Shown here in pieces: positions 8,742-17,391 of a stretch of 64,000 nucleotides of DNA. Location: assembly GCF_001667775.1 (NCBI RefSeq), contig NZ_LZJI01000083.1:1-64000 (forward strand), read 5' to 3'. Each line of letters opens with the position of its first letter. Position 1 is the stretch's first letter. The notes beneath the pieces were generated by a model that was not told the origin of the DNA, did no database searches, and saw only the letters and a program-made list of their open reading frames with translations. The DNA is from Mycobacterium sp. E1747 (GTDB lineage Bacteria; Actinomycetota; Actinomycetes; Mycobacteriales; Mycobacteriaceae). The position numbers were made by a program, and so were the translations under genes.

Positions 8742-9401
8742 GTGCGAGTACAACCGGAGGGCTCCCGGCACCGCGCGGAACTGGTCGTCAGACGAAATCC
8801 CACGGCAGCTGCGGAGTTTCAACGCCGACTGGCCGATGCGATCGAGCGCCTGGTCGATGAGGACACGAGTTACGGCGAATTGAGCGTCGACCAGTTGGTC
8901 AATGAAGCGGGAGTCGCGCGCTCGACGTTCTACAAATACTTCGGCGACAAGAGCGGCTTGCTGTCCAGTCTGGCCGTCGCCGTCCGCGACGATTTTCTCC
9001 AGGCCGCCGACGCGTGGCTCGCCATGACCGCCGGCGGAACCAGGGCGGAGTACGAGCAGTCTTTTCGTATCATTTTCGAGGCGTACCGAACTCACCGAGT
9101 GGTCATGAGGTGCATCGTTGAACAGTCGACCCAGGATGCAGTCATTGGGGCACACTTCCGGGAGATGATGGATGTGTTCGTCGGCGCCGTCGAGCAGCAC
9201 ATCCTCAAGGGACAGCGAGCGGGTGTCGTCGTGGAATCCCGTTCGGCCAGCCACCTTGCCGTCTGGCTGACCTGGATGCTGGAGAACGGACAGATGAGGC
9301 TCATCGCACCGGCGGACGATCGCGCTGTCGAGAAGTACACCTCGGCGGCAACCGACATCGTATGGAAGACGCTGTACGCGGACGCCGGTAGCAATGGCTA
9401 A
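8742..9401 (+). CDS. TetR-family regulator, first of a tandem overlapping pair
   Basis: 219 aa from GTG 8742. The helix-turn-helix region includes ELSVDQLVNEAGVARSTFYK then YFGDKSGLL, typical of TetR. The C-terminal part (TDIVWKTLYAD) matches a subgroup repeated in this island. The last 8 bp overlap the next TetR gene, so the two are translationally coupled and may form a heterodimer or act in sequence. I chose the internal GTG because the longer ORF has no TetR-like sequence before it and a -10-like box sits just upstream. It is divergent from the CrtI-like gene, its likely target. Effector unknown. Confidence 0.8.
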   Translation: MRVQPEGSRHRAELVVRRNPTAAAEFQRRLADAIERLVDEDTSYGELSVDQLVNEAGVARSTFYKYFGDKSGLLSSLAVAVRDDFLQAADAWLAMTAGGTRAEYEQSFRIIFEAYRTHRVVMRCIVEQSTQDAVIGAHFREMMDVFVGAVEQHILKGQRAGVVVESRSASHLAVWLTWMLENGQMRLIAPADDRAVEKYTSAATDIVWKTLYADAGSNG

Positions 9402-10008
9402 GCCGAATCGGCGGCCGCCGTCCAGTCGGTCTACGCGGCGAGCCGACATACTGCTTGCACTGGCAGATGCCGCGGCTGAAAGCGTGAGCGAGGGAACCAC
9501 ATTCGTAGACCTGAGTGTCGAACGACTCTCACGCCGAGGGGGCATTTCGCGTGCCAGCTTCTACCTCTACTTCGAGGACAAAGGCGAACTGGTGAGGGCC
9601 TGGTACGACGCCCTCGACCGCCGCGTGGCCCGGGTGCTCACCGAATGGTGGGAGGCGGAACGTCCCACCGGTCATCTGCTCTCAAGCGTACTGAGCAGGC
9701 TCGCCGCGGAGTACGCCGGTCAGCGGTTCGTGGTGAACGCGGTGCAGGACACGAGCGCACACGATCCGCTCCTGCGCGAAGCGCTCGACGATGCGTTTCA
9801 ACGCCGAACGACCGCACTTCGCAAGCACATGGTGCGAGGGCAGCGGGCCGGGTGGGTCGACCCCGAACTCGTCGCCGCCACGACCGCGCCATGGCTGGTC
9901 GCGATGATCGACCGGGTGATGGAGCAGGTGGTGTCTCGAGAGACCGACGATCCGTCACTGATCGAGACCGGTACGGACATCATCCGCCATACCTTATACA
10001 CGGTCTAA
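9394..10008 (+). CDS. TetR-family regulator, second of a tandem overlapping pair
   Basis: 204 aa. The DNA-binding part contains FVDLSVERLSRRGGISRASF and YLYFEDKGELVRAW; the end is TDIIRHTLYTV. The ATG overlaps the end of the preceding TetR gene. The same two-gene arrangement, with overlapping reading frames, occurs at 52503-53776. Its stop abuts a RibA relict on the other strand. Likely a repressor of the neighbouring CrtI-like or FAD genes; this is inferred from position. Confidence 0.85.
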   Translation: MAKPNRRPPSSRSTRRADILLALADAAAESVSEGTTFVDLSVERLSRRGGISRASFYLYFEDKGELVRAWYDALDRRVARVLTEWWEAERPTGHLLSSVLSRLAAEYAGQRFVVNAVQDTSAHDPLLREALDDAFQRRTTALRKHMVRGQRAGWVDPELVAATTAPWLVAMIDRVMEQVVSRETDDPSLIETGTDIIRHTLYTV

Positions 10009-10010
10009 GG

Positions 10011-10445
10011 TCACAGTGGCCGCGCGACACGTTCAACGAGCCAGCAATCCTCGATGCCCCTCCGCTCCGACTTCGTACTGAGGTAATCACGATTGTCCGC
10101 ATTCAAAGTTGCCGGCATCGGCACCACTGTGTTGCAACGGATTCCCGCACGCTGAAGTCCCACCACCTTCTCGGGATTGTTGGTGAGCAGCGCAACGCTG
10201 CGCACACCGAGGAACTGAAGAACACCTACAGCACCGTCATAGGAGCGAGCGTCCACGACCAGGCCGAGTGCGACGTTGGCCTCGATCATGTCCAACCCGT
10301 GCTCCTGTAAGGCGTACGCCTTCAGCTTGTTAAGTAGAGGGATTTCGCGTCCCTCGTAACGTCGCAAGTGCATGATTATCTCCCCGCCGAGCGCGCACGA
10401 CGGCGAGTCGCTGCATTCGAATGGACCGCGCAACCTCCTGGACAC
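10011..10445 (-). pseudogene. Relict of a GTP cyclohydrolase II (RibA) gene
   Basis: The minus strand encodes the C-terminal two thirds of a RibA-type GTP cyclohydrolase II: LNKLKAYALQEHGLDMIEAN, VDARSY with the catalytic Asp and Arg, then LLTNNPEKVVGLQRAGI. It is very close to the intact gene at 16112-16759. The N-terminal domain and the three zinc cysteines are absent. The segment MQRLAVVRARRG, which matches the intact protein, is in another frame just upstream (ATG at 10416), showing a frameshift near 10383. EGRGIGL has become EGREIPL. Probably a decayed partial duplication of the copy 6 kb away. Confidence 0.7.
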
Positions 10446-10468
10446 CGCCTGGCCCCGATGACATAATC

Positions 10469-10491
10469 GTTATGCACATAATGTGCATAAC
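10469..10491. promoter_or_regulatory. 23-bp perfect palindrome, candidate operator
   Basis: An 11-bp arm GTTATGCACAT, one central A, and the exact reverse complement ATGTGCATAAC. It ends 41 bp before the ATG of the FAD oxidoreductase at 10533, in an otherwise noncoding gap. The AT-rich symmetric form is typical of TetR-type operators. The cognate regulator is unknown; TetR genes lie on both sides. Confidence 0.7.
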
Positions 10492-10532
10492 ATCGGAACA
10501 CGGTGGAGCCGAATGGAATAACGAGGAGCACG

Positions 10533-11954
10533 ATGCCAGAACACGGGGACCACGCGATCGTCATTGGCGGCAGCATGGCGGGTATGGCCGCCGCCCGAGC
10601 GCTGAGTCATTTCTTTGGCCGGGTCACCATCGTCGAGCGAGACGAGCTGGCCTTCACCGAGGAGAGACCGCGGCAGGTACCCCTCACCCGTCGCGGCGTC
10701 CCGCAGGGCGCACACCTGCATGGTCTCCTCTATGTCGCGCGCACCACCTTCGATGAGTTGTTCGACACCTTCACTGATGAGATGCTCGCCGTCCCAACGC
10801 CGTTCTTCGACATGTGCCGCCACCAAGCGCTACTACTGCCCGAGGGTTGGATCGCACGCGCACCGGGCGATTTCCGCGTCACGTTCGCCACTCGCTGGAC
10901 GACCGAGTGGGTGGTGCGCACTCTGGTGAAAAACGTGCCGAACATTGCGTTCACCGTCGGTCAGGTGATCGGGCTGGCGACGGCCGGGGAGGGTAAACGC
11001 GTGACGGGCGTGGTGGCGTTGACCGACGAGAGCGAACGGATACTCGAGGCCGACCTCGTTGTCGACGCCAGCGGTCGGGGGTCGCGTGCCCCGCAATGGT
11101 TCGAGGAGATCGGCTACGCGCCACCGGTTGAGACCACCGTAAAGTCCTACCTAGGTTATGCCACCACCTACTGCCATCTGCCGGAGGACGCGTGGCCCGG
11201 CGACCTGAGGTCGATCACAGCTCCGCCCATTCCCGGCTTCACACGCGGCGGCTCGATCAACCCGCAGGAGGACGGGATCGTCGGCGTCATCGCGGTCGGT
11301 CAAGCTCGAGACTATCCCCCAAGGGACAGAAAGGGTTTCGCCGAGTTCCTCAAGACCGGCGTTACCCCCGTGATATACGACATGTGGCAACGCGCCGAGC
11401 AGATCTGCGACATCTCGACAACACGGACATCGACCAATCAGCTGCGCCGCTGGCACGAACTCGCCGATCGTCCAGAAAGATTCATCGCGCTCGGGGACGC
11501 CTACGCCGCATTCAATCCGGTGTACGGTCAGGGCATCACCAACGCCGCGCTGTCGGCCAAAAGGTTGCGGGACCTGCTGCGCGAGCACCCTCTCGACAAG
11601 GCGATCGAGATGTTGCCGCAACAGTTGTTCGAAGTTAGCGCCTTCCCGTGGTCAACTGCGACTATGAACGATCTCGCGTTCGAGGCTACCGAGACCGAGA
11701 ACCTCGATGCCCCGCCGCCAAAAGAGGCCGTCGAGTACTTCACGCAGGTACGCAGGCTGGCCACGGAGGATCCCTACGTCGGAGGCATGATGTTCCGCGC
11801 GATCGGCACCCAGGACCCCGGCCTGCTGTTCCAGGAGTCCGTGATGCGGCGCGTCACAGCTAGGGCCGGGTTACCCGACGGCCCGGCTCCCGACTTCACT
11901 GCACCTCCCCTCTATTCACTCGACCGGACCCCCTTGGCCGAGGACGCGGCATGA
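10533..11954 (+). CDS. FAD-dependent oxidoreductase (aromatic hydroxylase / geranylgeranyl-reductase-like)
   Basis: 473 aa. N-terminal FAD motif AIVIGGSMAGMAAARAL, then RGVPQGAHLHGLL, a middle DLVVDASGRGSRAP motif, and the second FAD motif FIALGDAYAAFNPVYGQG, the layout of p-hydroxybenzoate-hydroxylase-fold monooxygenases and reductases. The start is ATG 10533 with GAGGAG about 8 bp upstream; the ORF extension to 10503 has no support. The stop overlaps the ATG of the AveC-like membrane protein by 4 bp, so they form one operon, and a palindrome sits in the leader. The likely role is oxidation of a lipophilic substrate passed to or from the membrane partner (inference). Confidence 0.8.
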   Translation: MPEHGDHAIVIGGSMAGMAAARALSHFFGRVTIVERDELAFTEERPRQVPLTRRGVPQGAHLHGLLYVARTTFDELFDTFTDEMLAVPTPFFDMCRHQALLLPEGWIARAPGDFRVTFATRWTTEWVVRTLVKNVPNIAFTVGQVIGLATAGEGKRVTGVVALTDESERILEADLVVDASGRGSRAPQWFEEIGYAPPVETTVKSYLGYATTYCHLPEDAWPGDLRSITAPPIPGFTRGGSINPQEDGIVGVIAVGQARDYPPRDRKGFAEFLKTGVTPVIYDMWQRAEQICDISTTRTSTNQLRRWHELADRPERFIALGDAYAAFNPVYGQGITNAALSAKRLRDLLREHPLDKAIEMLPQQLFEVSAFPWSTATMNDLAFEATETENLDAPPPKEAVEYFTQVRRLATEDPYVGGMMFRAIGTQDPGLLFQESVMRRVTARAGLPDGPAPDFTAPPLYSLDRTPLAEDAA

Positions 11955-12778
11955 CGATCTCCTACCTGGCGAACGCGCTGCCGGTTCCGGACGCGGTGAA
12001 GGCGGGAACGGGCGTCGGGTGGTTCTTCACCATCTGGGGTGGCGGGATCGGACTCCTCGCCCTTCCGTGGTGCGTCCACCGCGGGTTTCGCGACAAGAAC
12101 TGGCTACCCACGCTGATGTGGTTTGGTGGCGCCTTGGCCATCGTGCCCGAGCCGCTGATCGATCACGTCTGCTACTTGTGGTGGCCGAACGACCTTCCGG
12201 GGCCGGTGCTCTCGGGCTGGGACGTCAACGTCCCGCTGTTCATCCCGTTCGCCTACGCGTTCTTCGTGGGCCTGGACGGGTACATCGGCTACGTCTTCAT
12301 GAGGCGCGGCATCTCCATCAAGGGTGTGTGGATGCTCTTCCTCGTCTTCATCGTCTCGGACCTCGCGCTGGAGTACCCCGGCGTCGGGCTCGGTGCCTAC
12401 GAGTATTACGGCAGCCAACCGTTTCAGCTCGGTCCGCTTCCCTTATGGGTCACGTGGATCAACGCGACCGGCATGCTACTGGGCGCTTTCATCCTCTGGT
12501 TGGCATCCCCGCACCTCAAGGGCTGGAACCGGCTCTTCGTGGTGATGATTCCGATGCTCGGATACGTCACCTCGTGGTTTACTCTTGCCTGGCCGAACTA
12601 CATGGCCTTGGAATGGGATCCGCCGATAGCGGTGCGGTTCGCCCTCAGCTCCCTTTCGCTGGCCTTCTGCCTGGCGGTGGTGGCGGCGATCGGGCGGGCG
12701 GTGTCGAGCAGCCGGGCAGACGGCCACTCCCCGATCGCGGAATCGTCGGCGGGCGCAACCAGCCATGTGAGCCCGTAG
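11951..12778 (+). CDS. Polytopic membrane protein, AveC-like family, copy 2
   Basis: 275 aa, about seven hydrophobic segments, with EPLIDHVCYLWW, GAYEYYGSQPF and a hydrophilic C-terminal tail. Paralog of the protein at 4289-5122. Its ATG overlaps the stop of the FAD oxidoreductase gene, implying translational coupling and a joint reaction at the membrane. AveC-like proteins have been linked to cyclisation and spiroketal chemistry; whether this copy is catalytic cannot be read from the sequence. Conserved Glu, Asp, His and Tyr residues in or near the helices would be the candidates. Confidence 0.65.
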   Translation: MTISYLANALPVPDAVKAGTGVGWFFTIWGGGIGLLALPWCVHRGFRDKNWLPTLMWFGGALAIVPEPLIDHVCYLWWPNDLPGPVLSGWDVNVPLFIPFAYAFFVGLDGYIGYVFMRRGISIKGVWMLFLVFIVSDLALEYPGVGLGAYEYYGSQPFQLGPLPLWVTWINATGMLLGAFILWLASPHLKGWNRLFVVMIPMLGYVTSWFTLAWPNYMALEWDPPIAVRFALSSLSLAFCLAVVAAIGRAVSSSRADGHSPIAESSAGATSHVSP

Positions 12779-12823
12779 CCGGACCGGCCCAGCCACCGAC
12801 TATGTTGGCAGTAGGCTTCGACG

Positions 12824-13438
12824 ATGGCGACGCACCGAATGTCGATACAGGCTCACATCGGTCGCCAGCGCCGCGAGGCAACGCGTAACGATGTACTCGA
12901 AGCCACGGCGCGGCTCCTGGCCCACGGCACGCCCGTGAACGCGTTGAGTGTTGACCGGATCGTCACCGAGGCGGGGGTGGCACGGCGAACCTTCTACCTT
13001 CACTTCAAGGACAAGCAGGACGTCGTCGCCTGCCTAGTAAGCGAGCAGATCGCCTGGCGTGAGGAAGTCGGCGCCGAAGTGCTGGCCGACCCCCAACTCA
13101 CCCGCGATGAATTGGACCGCCTGCTGGTGGACATCACCGCGCAATGGATGGATCACAAGACCGTGCTCACCGCTCTAATCGAAATGGCGGAGTACGACGA
13201 TCAGATGAGGGCGATATGGGACGGGGCACTCGGCTCGATCGCCGACAACGTCACCGAATACCTGACCCGCCGCTGGGCCGATAGGACTGACGGTCCTGCC
13301 GATATCGAATCGGTGGCCAAGGTCCTGGTGTGGATGCTTGAGCGGTCGTGTCACCAGATCACCCGTGAACCCGAGCTTCTCGGACCGATCACTGCCGCAA
13401 TGACCGAGATCTCATGGCGCTTAGTCGAATTTCACTGA
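12824..13438 (+). CDS. TetR-family regulator
   Basis: 204 aa with a clear TetR DNA-binding region (NALSVDRIVTEAGVARRTFY then LHFKDKQDVV). It follows the AveC-like gene by 45 bp on the same strand and may be part of that operon. The 3' end overlaps the 3' end of the phosphotransferase pseudogene on the other strand by 18 bp. ATG 12824 and ATG 12839 are both possible starts. Ligand unknown. Confidence 0.85.
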   Translation: MATHRMSIQAHIGRQRREATRNDVLEATARLLAHGTPVNALSVDRIVTEAGVARRTFYLHFKDKQDVVACLVSEQIAWREEVGAEVLADPQLTRDELDRLLVDITAQWMDHKTVLTALIEMAEYDDQMRAIWDGALGSIADNVTEYLTRRWADRTDGPADIESVAKVLVWMLERSCHQITREPELLGPITAAMTEISWRLVEFH

Positions 13439-14432
13439 GCCTTCGCTCACCACGGTCTCTACGGCTTGATTGTCCTCGATCGCCTCGATCGCCCGGCCCA
13501 ACATTGTCTTAAGAACTTCCCTACCACGCTCATTCGCCGTCTCGTATCGCGTGAACGCCACCATCGGGTACACCAGCCCGAAGGCAACAGCACTGCGGTA
13601 CTGGTGTTGCGCACGGGCAAACGAGTAGTCCCGCACTCCTGCGGAAACGAGGCCCTCCCAATACCGGCGAACAAGCGCTCCTTCGTGAGCACGCCGGAGT
13701 TCAACAGGAAGACTTTGGGAAACGACGTACGCAAGGTCGCGAATTCCAGCCTCCTGCAAGGCCATCTGGAAATCAATGATGATCGGCTCACCATCGGCAG
13801 CGAAGAACAGGTTGTCTGAGCGGAGCTCGCCGTGCACCAACGTCCTTGGGGTGGCGAGCCGATCGATCAGAATCGGGACAAACTCGCCGAACCGGTCGGC
13901 GAAGTCGCTGATCTCGGGCGCGATGCGCGGAACGACCAGTCGATAGTGCGACCACCCCATCGAGAACAAGTGCGCCAGTTGGGCGTTGACTGCCCTGCCG
14001 ATGGGAGAATCCAGTGCCGGGAACACCGCGGCTTCGTTGGTGAGCCGTGGCGACTCCCACGACCAGGCATGGAGTCTCGCCAGGTTGTCGGCAACCGCCT
14101 CGGCTTGGTACAGGCTCAAACCGACGATCTGATCCACGGCCACGAACGGCGCTAGATCCTCCATCACAACGACGAACTCCGCACTTCTTCGTCGAAGTCG
14201 GCATGCAGCAGCTTGGGGGACCGAATGGGGGCCGACTCGGAATTTCGCGATACCACGTCACCTCGCGGGTGTAGAGGCCGAGCGCCGTGGCCGGTGCCCG
14301 CATCTTCGGGTCGGGCACCGGCAGTTTGACGATGACGCTCGAAGGAGCGCCGCGCCCCCGCATGTGCACGCGGTACAGGACTGAGGTGAACGTGGCCCCG
14401 ACCCCGACGGGGTCAATGCCGGTCACCGTCAC
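13421..14432 (-). pseudogene. Phosphotransferase (HGELRSDN type) with two frameshifts
   Basis: The C-terminal three quarters, from MEDLAPFVAVDQ through LVHGELRSDNLFF and IIIDFQMALQEAG, is intact in one frame. The N-lobe (SSVIVKLPVPDPKMRAP, YTREVTWYREIPSRPP) is in a second frame, and the linking piece IRSPKLLHADFDEE is in the third. So two indels are needed, near the C-run around 14220 and near 14185. The protein would resemble those at 24902 and 59242. The extreme N-terminus is also missing. It follows an LLM oxidoreductase, the same pairing as in the intact modules. A sequencing error in the C-rich tract is possible for one shift but less likely for both. Confidence 0.75.
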
Positions 14433-14492
14433 GGGGAGGCCGAGTGGATGACGTCCACGCCGAGTCGACTCCCTCGATCGAGGGTGGGATCG

Positions 14493-15674
14493 TCACGAGG
14501 TTGCCCACGACTTCTGCTTGAGTGCGGCGCAGACCTCGAGCCATCGCGATGGTGCCTTGACCGCATCGTCGAGTGGTGCCATGAGGGGCATCAAGTCAAC
14601 GATGCCGACGAATGTCGCACCGCCGCAGACGTATTCACCGGCGATCTTCCCGATCTCGGCCGGCGAGCCGTAATACACCGACTTGCGTACCATTTCCGGC
14701 GGCACACGCGCGACGATCTGCGCGACTTCCTCAGCGGTTTCGTTGAAGGGCAACCAGTTCGTCGCGTAGTGGAACCCCGGCGGCATTATCGATTCGACGC
14801 CTTGGCGCGACCAGTCGGCCTGATTGAACCTGCCGAGCACACCCGCGTAATACTTCAAGCATTCGTTCTCGAAAGTTCGATCGATGACGTCGGGGTCCTC
14901 ATTGATGAGGCACCCCAACCAGATCCCGAACCCGAAGGCCTCAGGGTCTCGGCCATTCTTCTCTACCCGTTCCTTGACGCTCCCAACTTGCGTGGCCCAA
15001 TCATCTGGTGAGAAATACACATTCGGCACACCCGCCTCGATGCCGTCGGCGTACCGGGTGGCAATATCGATCAGTTTCGGCCCGCCGCCCAGCGCCCACA
15101 GCTCGGGGCGCCGCTGCGGTCGGTCTGCACCGAGATACGCTTGGTCGAACCGAATGACATTGCCATCGAAGTCGAACGGCTCGTCACGGTCCCAGAGTAG
15201 ACCGCTCAATCGGAAGATGTCCTCCATGCGCGCGAGGCCTGTGGAGCGCTCGTAGCCAAGCGGCCGCGTTTGCCGCAGCTCGCCCGCACCCAGCGTGCAC
15301 ACCACGCCCGGCCCATCGGTCACCGCCGACGACAGCGTCATGAGCGACCGGTACAGCTCGGCGGGCCTGCTGCGCACCGCGTCTGCCGTCACGCGTACGC
15401 CGATCTCCGAGTTGGCCGCCAAGCCCAACATCGCTAGGAGAAGAGGGTCGTTGGTCGAGTTGTTGTCGAGAAGCGCAGCGATAGGCGCATTCTCGGGCGT
15501 CCATAGCGATTTATGGAACCAGCCGGAGATCTCGTCCCAGAACCACAGGAAATCGACCTCCGGACTCGCTCCAAGCGTCCGAGCCACATCGCCCACTGTG
15601 GCTGGTGGGGTGCCGCGGTGGTTATCGACCGGAATTCCGGTCATCGGTGCGGGCAAGGGCATCGTTGCCACCAT
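14493..15674 (-). CDS. LLM-class F420-dependent oxidoreductase (SGWF type)
   Basis: 393 aa TIM-barrel flavin/F420 enzyme. It shares LWFWDEISGWF near residue 43, VTADAVRSRPAE, TLGAGELRQTRPLGY, GRDPEAFGFG and ALGGGPKLI with the LLM proteins at 27432 and 61415. Family members transfer hydride between F420H2 and organic substrates; the substrate is unknown. It is upstream of a broken phosphotransferase, repeating the LLM - phosphotransferase pairing. Alternative ATGs lie at 15662 and further in. The GGCACGGTGTGTG-like core at 15740-15752 in its upstream region also occurs before the P450 gene. Confidence 0.85.
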   Translation of the reverse strand: MVATMPLPAPMTGIPVDNHRGTPPATVGDVARTLGASPEVDFLWFWDEISGWFHKSLWTPENAPIAALLDNNSTNDPLLLAMLGLAANSEIGVRVTADAVRSRPAELYRSLMTLSSAVTDGPGVVCTLGAGELRQTRPLGYERSTGLARMEDIFRLSGLLWDRDEPFDFDGNVIRFDQAYLGADRPQRRPELWALGGGPKLIDIATRYADGIEAGVPNVYFSPDDWATQVGSVKERVEKNGRDPEAFGFGIWLGCLINEDPDVIDRTFENECLKYYAGVLGRFNQADWSRQGVESIMPPGFHYATNWLPFNETAEEVAQIVARVPPEMVRKSVYYGSPAEIGKIAGEYVCGGATFVGIVDLMPLMAPLDDAVKAPSRWLEVCAALKQKSWATS

Positions 15675-16111
15675 CCTCCGTTGACGTTCGTGCAGGCGCG
15701 ACGCGAACTGTGACGTCGCCCACTCGGACTGTAGCGGTATGCACGGTGTGTGTAAATCACTTCGGCCGCCCTAGCGGCGTAGTTCTCTCGAACCGATGGC
15801 GCTATCTCGACTACGCGACGCGCTAACTTCTACGAGCGATGACTCTCAGAAGAAACGTCTGCCTGGCGTGCTCGGCCCTAGCATCGTCGAACACTGCGTT
15901 GGACTGGCGCGTCACCCCAGCAGGGGGCACCCGCGACTCCCGCTCGCCGGGCCGGGCTGGCGCAACCGGTCAAACCTGGCTTCTGCGTCCAGATGTCGGA
16001 CGCCGTCGGCCGCCCAATGCACACCGTGTGAGGCAGCGGGCCGGTTACGACGCCCGCGGTTGGCCGCATCCCCTTCTTATAGGCGATGGAGTCAGCGCCT
16101 TTGCCCGGGGT
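15675..16111. other. Non-coding gap with short palindromes
   Basis: 437 bp without a supported gene. It holds TGCACGGTGTGTG at 15740-15752 (identical core to the P450 operator) and CACAC-C-GTGTG at 16020-16030. It lies upstream of the LLM gene and downstream of the ribA gene. It is the only obvious place for a promoter of the LLM gene at 14493; no clear -35/-10 pair was identified. Confidence 0.4.
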
Positions 16112-16759
16112 TTATCTGGGTATCAGTCCTCGATGCCCCATGCGATCCGCCTTGGTAGTGAGATAGTCGCGATTGTCCTCGGTTTCGGCCGCTGGCATGG
16201 GAACCATTGTGGTGCAAAGTATTCCCGCTTGACGAAGTCCTACGACCTTCTCCGGATTGTTGGTGAGCAGTGCAACGCTGCGTACGTCCAAGTAACGCAG
16301 GATCGCGACTGCGGCTTCATAGGAACGGGCATCAACCGGCAGGCCGAGCGCAACATTCGCCTGCACCGTGTCCAATCCGCCCTCTTGAAGTGCGTATGCC
16401 CTGAGTTTATTGATCAGTCCGATCCCGCGCCCTTCATGGCCCCTTAAATAGATGATCACTCCTCGCCGAGCGCGTACAACGGCTGACATCGCGGCACCGA
16501 GTTGTTCTCCACAATCGCAGCGCCGGGAGCCGAAGACGTCGCCGGTCAGGCACTCCGAGTGAACCCGCGTCAAGACATCCCCCCCGGTGACGTCACCGCG
16601 AACCAGGGCAATGTGCACCGTAGGGTCAGCAGAGACAGTAAACCAGATCGCGGTGAACTCTCCGATATCGGTCGTCACAATCATCGACTCCGAATGAACA
16701 ACGAGGGTTTCCCGATCACCGTCTTCTATATCGGCGAGTTCATCTGTTCTGGACGTCAT
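16112..16759 (-). CDS. ribA: GTP cyclohydrolase II (RibA type)
   Basis: Converts GTP to 2,5-diamino-6-ribosylamino-pyrimidinone phosphate, the first step toward the ribitylaminouracil used for riboflavin and for F420's deazaflavin. The 215 aa include the zinc ligands in SECLTGDVFGSRRCDCG, EGRGIGLINKLRAYALQ, the catalytic Asp/Arg in VDARSY, and LLTNNPEKVVGL. It is stand-alone, without the RibB domain common in actinobacterial RibBA. Its ATG overlaps the fbiD stop by 4 bp, so it is the last gene of the fbiC - fgd - fbiD - ribA operon. Its presence here suggests a dedicated precursor feed for F420 rather than riboflavin. Confidence 0.92.
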   Translation of the reverse strand: MTSRTDELADIEDGDRETLVVHSESMIVTTDIGEFTAIWFTVSADPTVHIALVRGDVTGGDVLTRVHSECLTGDVFGSRRCDCGEQLGAAMSAVVRARRGVIIYLRGHEGRGIGLINKLRAYALQEGGLDTVQANVALGLPVDARSYEAAVAILRYLDVRSVALLTNNPEKVVGLRQAGILCTTMVPMPAAETEDNRDYLTTKADRMGHRGLIPR

Positions 16760-17391
16760 TTCGCGACTAATCGTCCTCGCGGAGCGACACCCGCTACCCG
16801 TCTGCTCAACGACGGTGAGGCAAGGAGTCGTTCGATGTCCTCGGGAGTGTCGAGGTCGGTTGCCAGATCGGGGTCGACGACTGTTCGAACAGGCAGACTT
16901 CTGCGCCGTGCCTCGAGCAGATGCCGATCGAATGAGGCAGGCCCGTAGTAGAACCGGAATTGCACACGTGTGGAGATCGCCAGCACCGGCGTTCCGCCAT
17001 CCCGGTTCCCACGGACAACCACCACATCGTCGTCCGCGAAACCGTCAACGACCGCCCGGAACGTTCGGGCGAGCGGCAAATCGGCATGCGCGACGACCGC
17101 GCGACGACAACCACGCGACCGTGCCCATTCCACACCCGCCGCAGCTGCGGCATTCAACGACCCCGGGTCATTGATGCAGGCAAGACCGCGACAAGACGCC
17201 CAGGCCCGCACCTCGACTGCGCTGGAGACGATTACAGTCGCCAACCCCTCCGCCGCCTGCACCACACCAGACGCCATGCCGCACAACAACTCAGCACGCT
17301 CCTCCGTGGTCAGCAGCGGGGCCAGACGGGTCTTACCGTCGGCAAAGGACCGTATTGGGACGATCAGCGCCGTATCAGCAGACCTCAACAC
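16756..17391 (-). CDS. fbiD: FbiD/CofC, phosphoenolpyruvate (2-phospholactate) guanylyltransferase
   Basis: Activates phosphoenolpyruvate (mycobacteria) or 2-phospholactate (archaea) with GTP for joining to FO in F420 synthesis. The 211 aa have the nucleotidyltransferase N-terminus [30 protein letters not shown] and [12 protein letters not shown], all diagnostic for CofC. The start overlaps the end of fgd by 17 bp and the stop overlaps ribA by 4 bp. It matches a single-domain enzyme rather than a fusion. Together with fbiC it supplies two of the F420-specific steps. FbiA and FbiB are not in the window and must come from elsewhere. Confidence 0.9.
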   Translation of the reverse strand: MLRSADTALIVPIRSFADGKTRLAPLLTTEERAELLCGMASGVVQAAEGLATVIVSSAVEVRAWASCRGLACINDPGSLNAAAAAGVEWARSRGCRRAVVAHADLPLARTFRAVVDGFADDDVVVVRGNRDGGTPVLAISTRVQFRFYYGPASFDRHLLEARRRSLPVRTVVDPDLATDLDTPEDIERLLASPSLSRRVAGVAPRGRLVAK

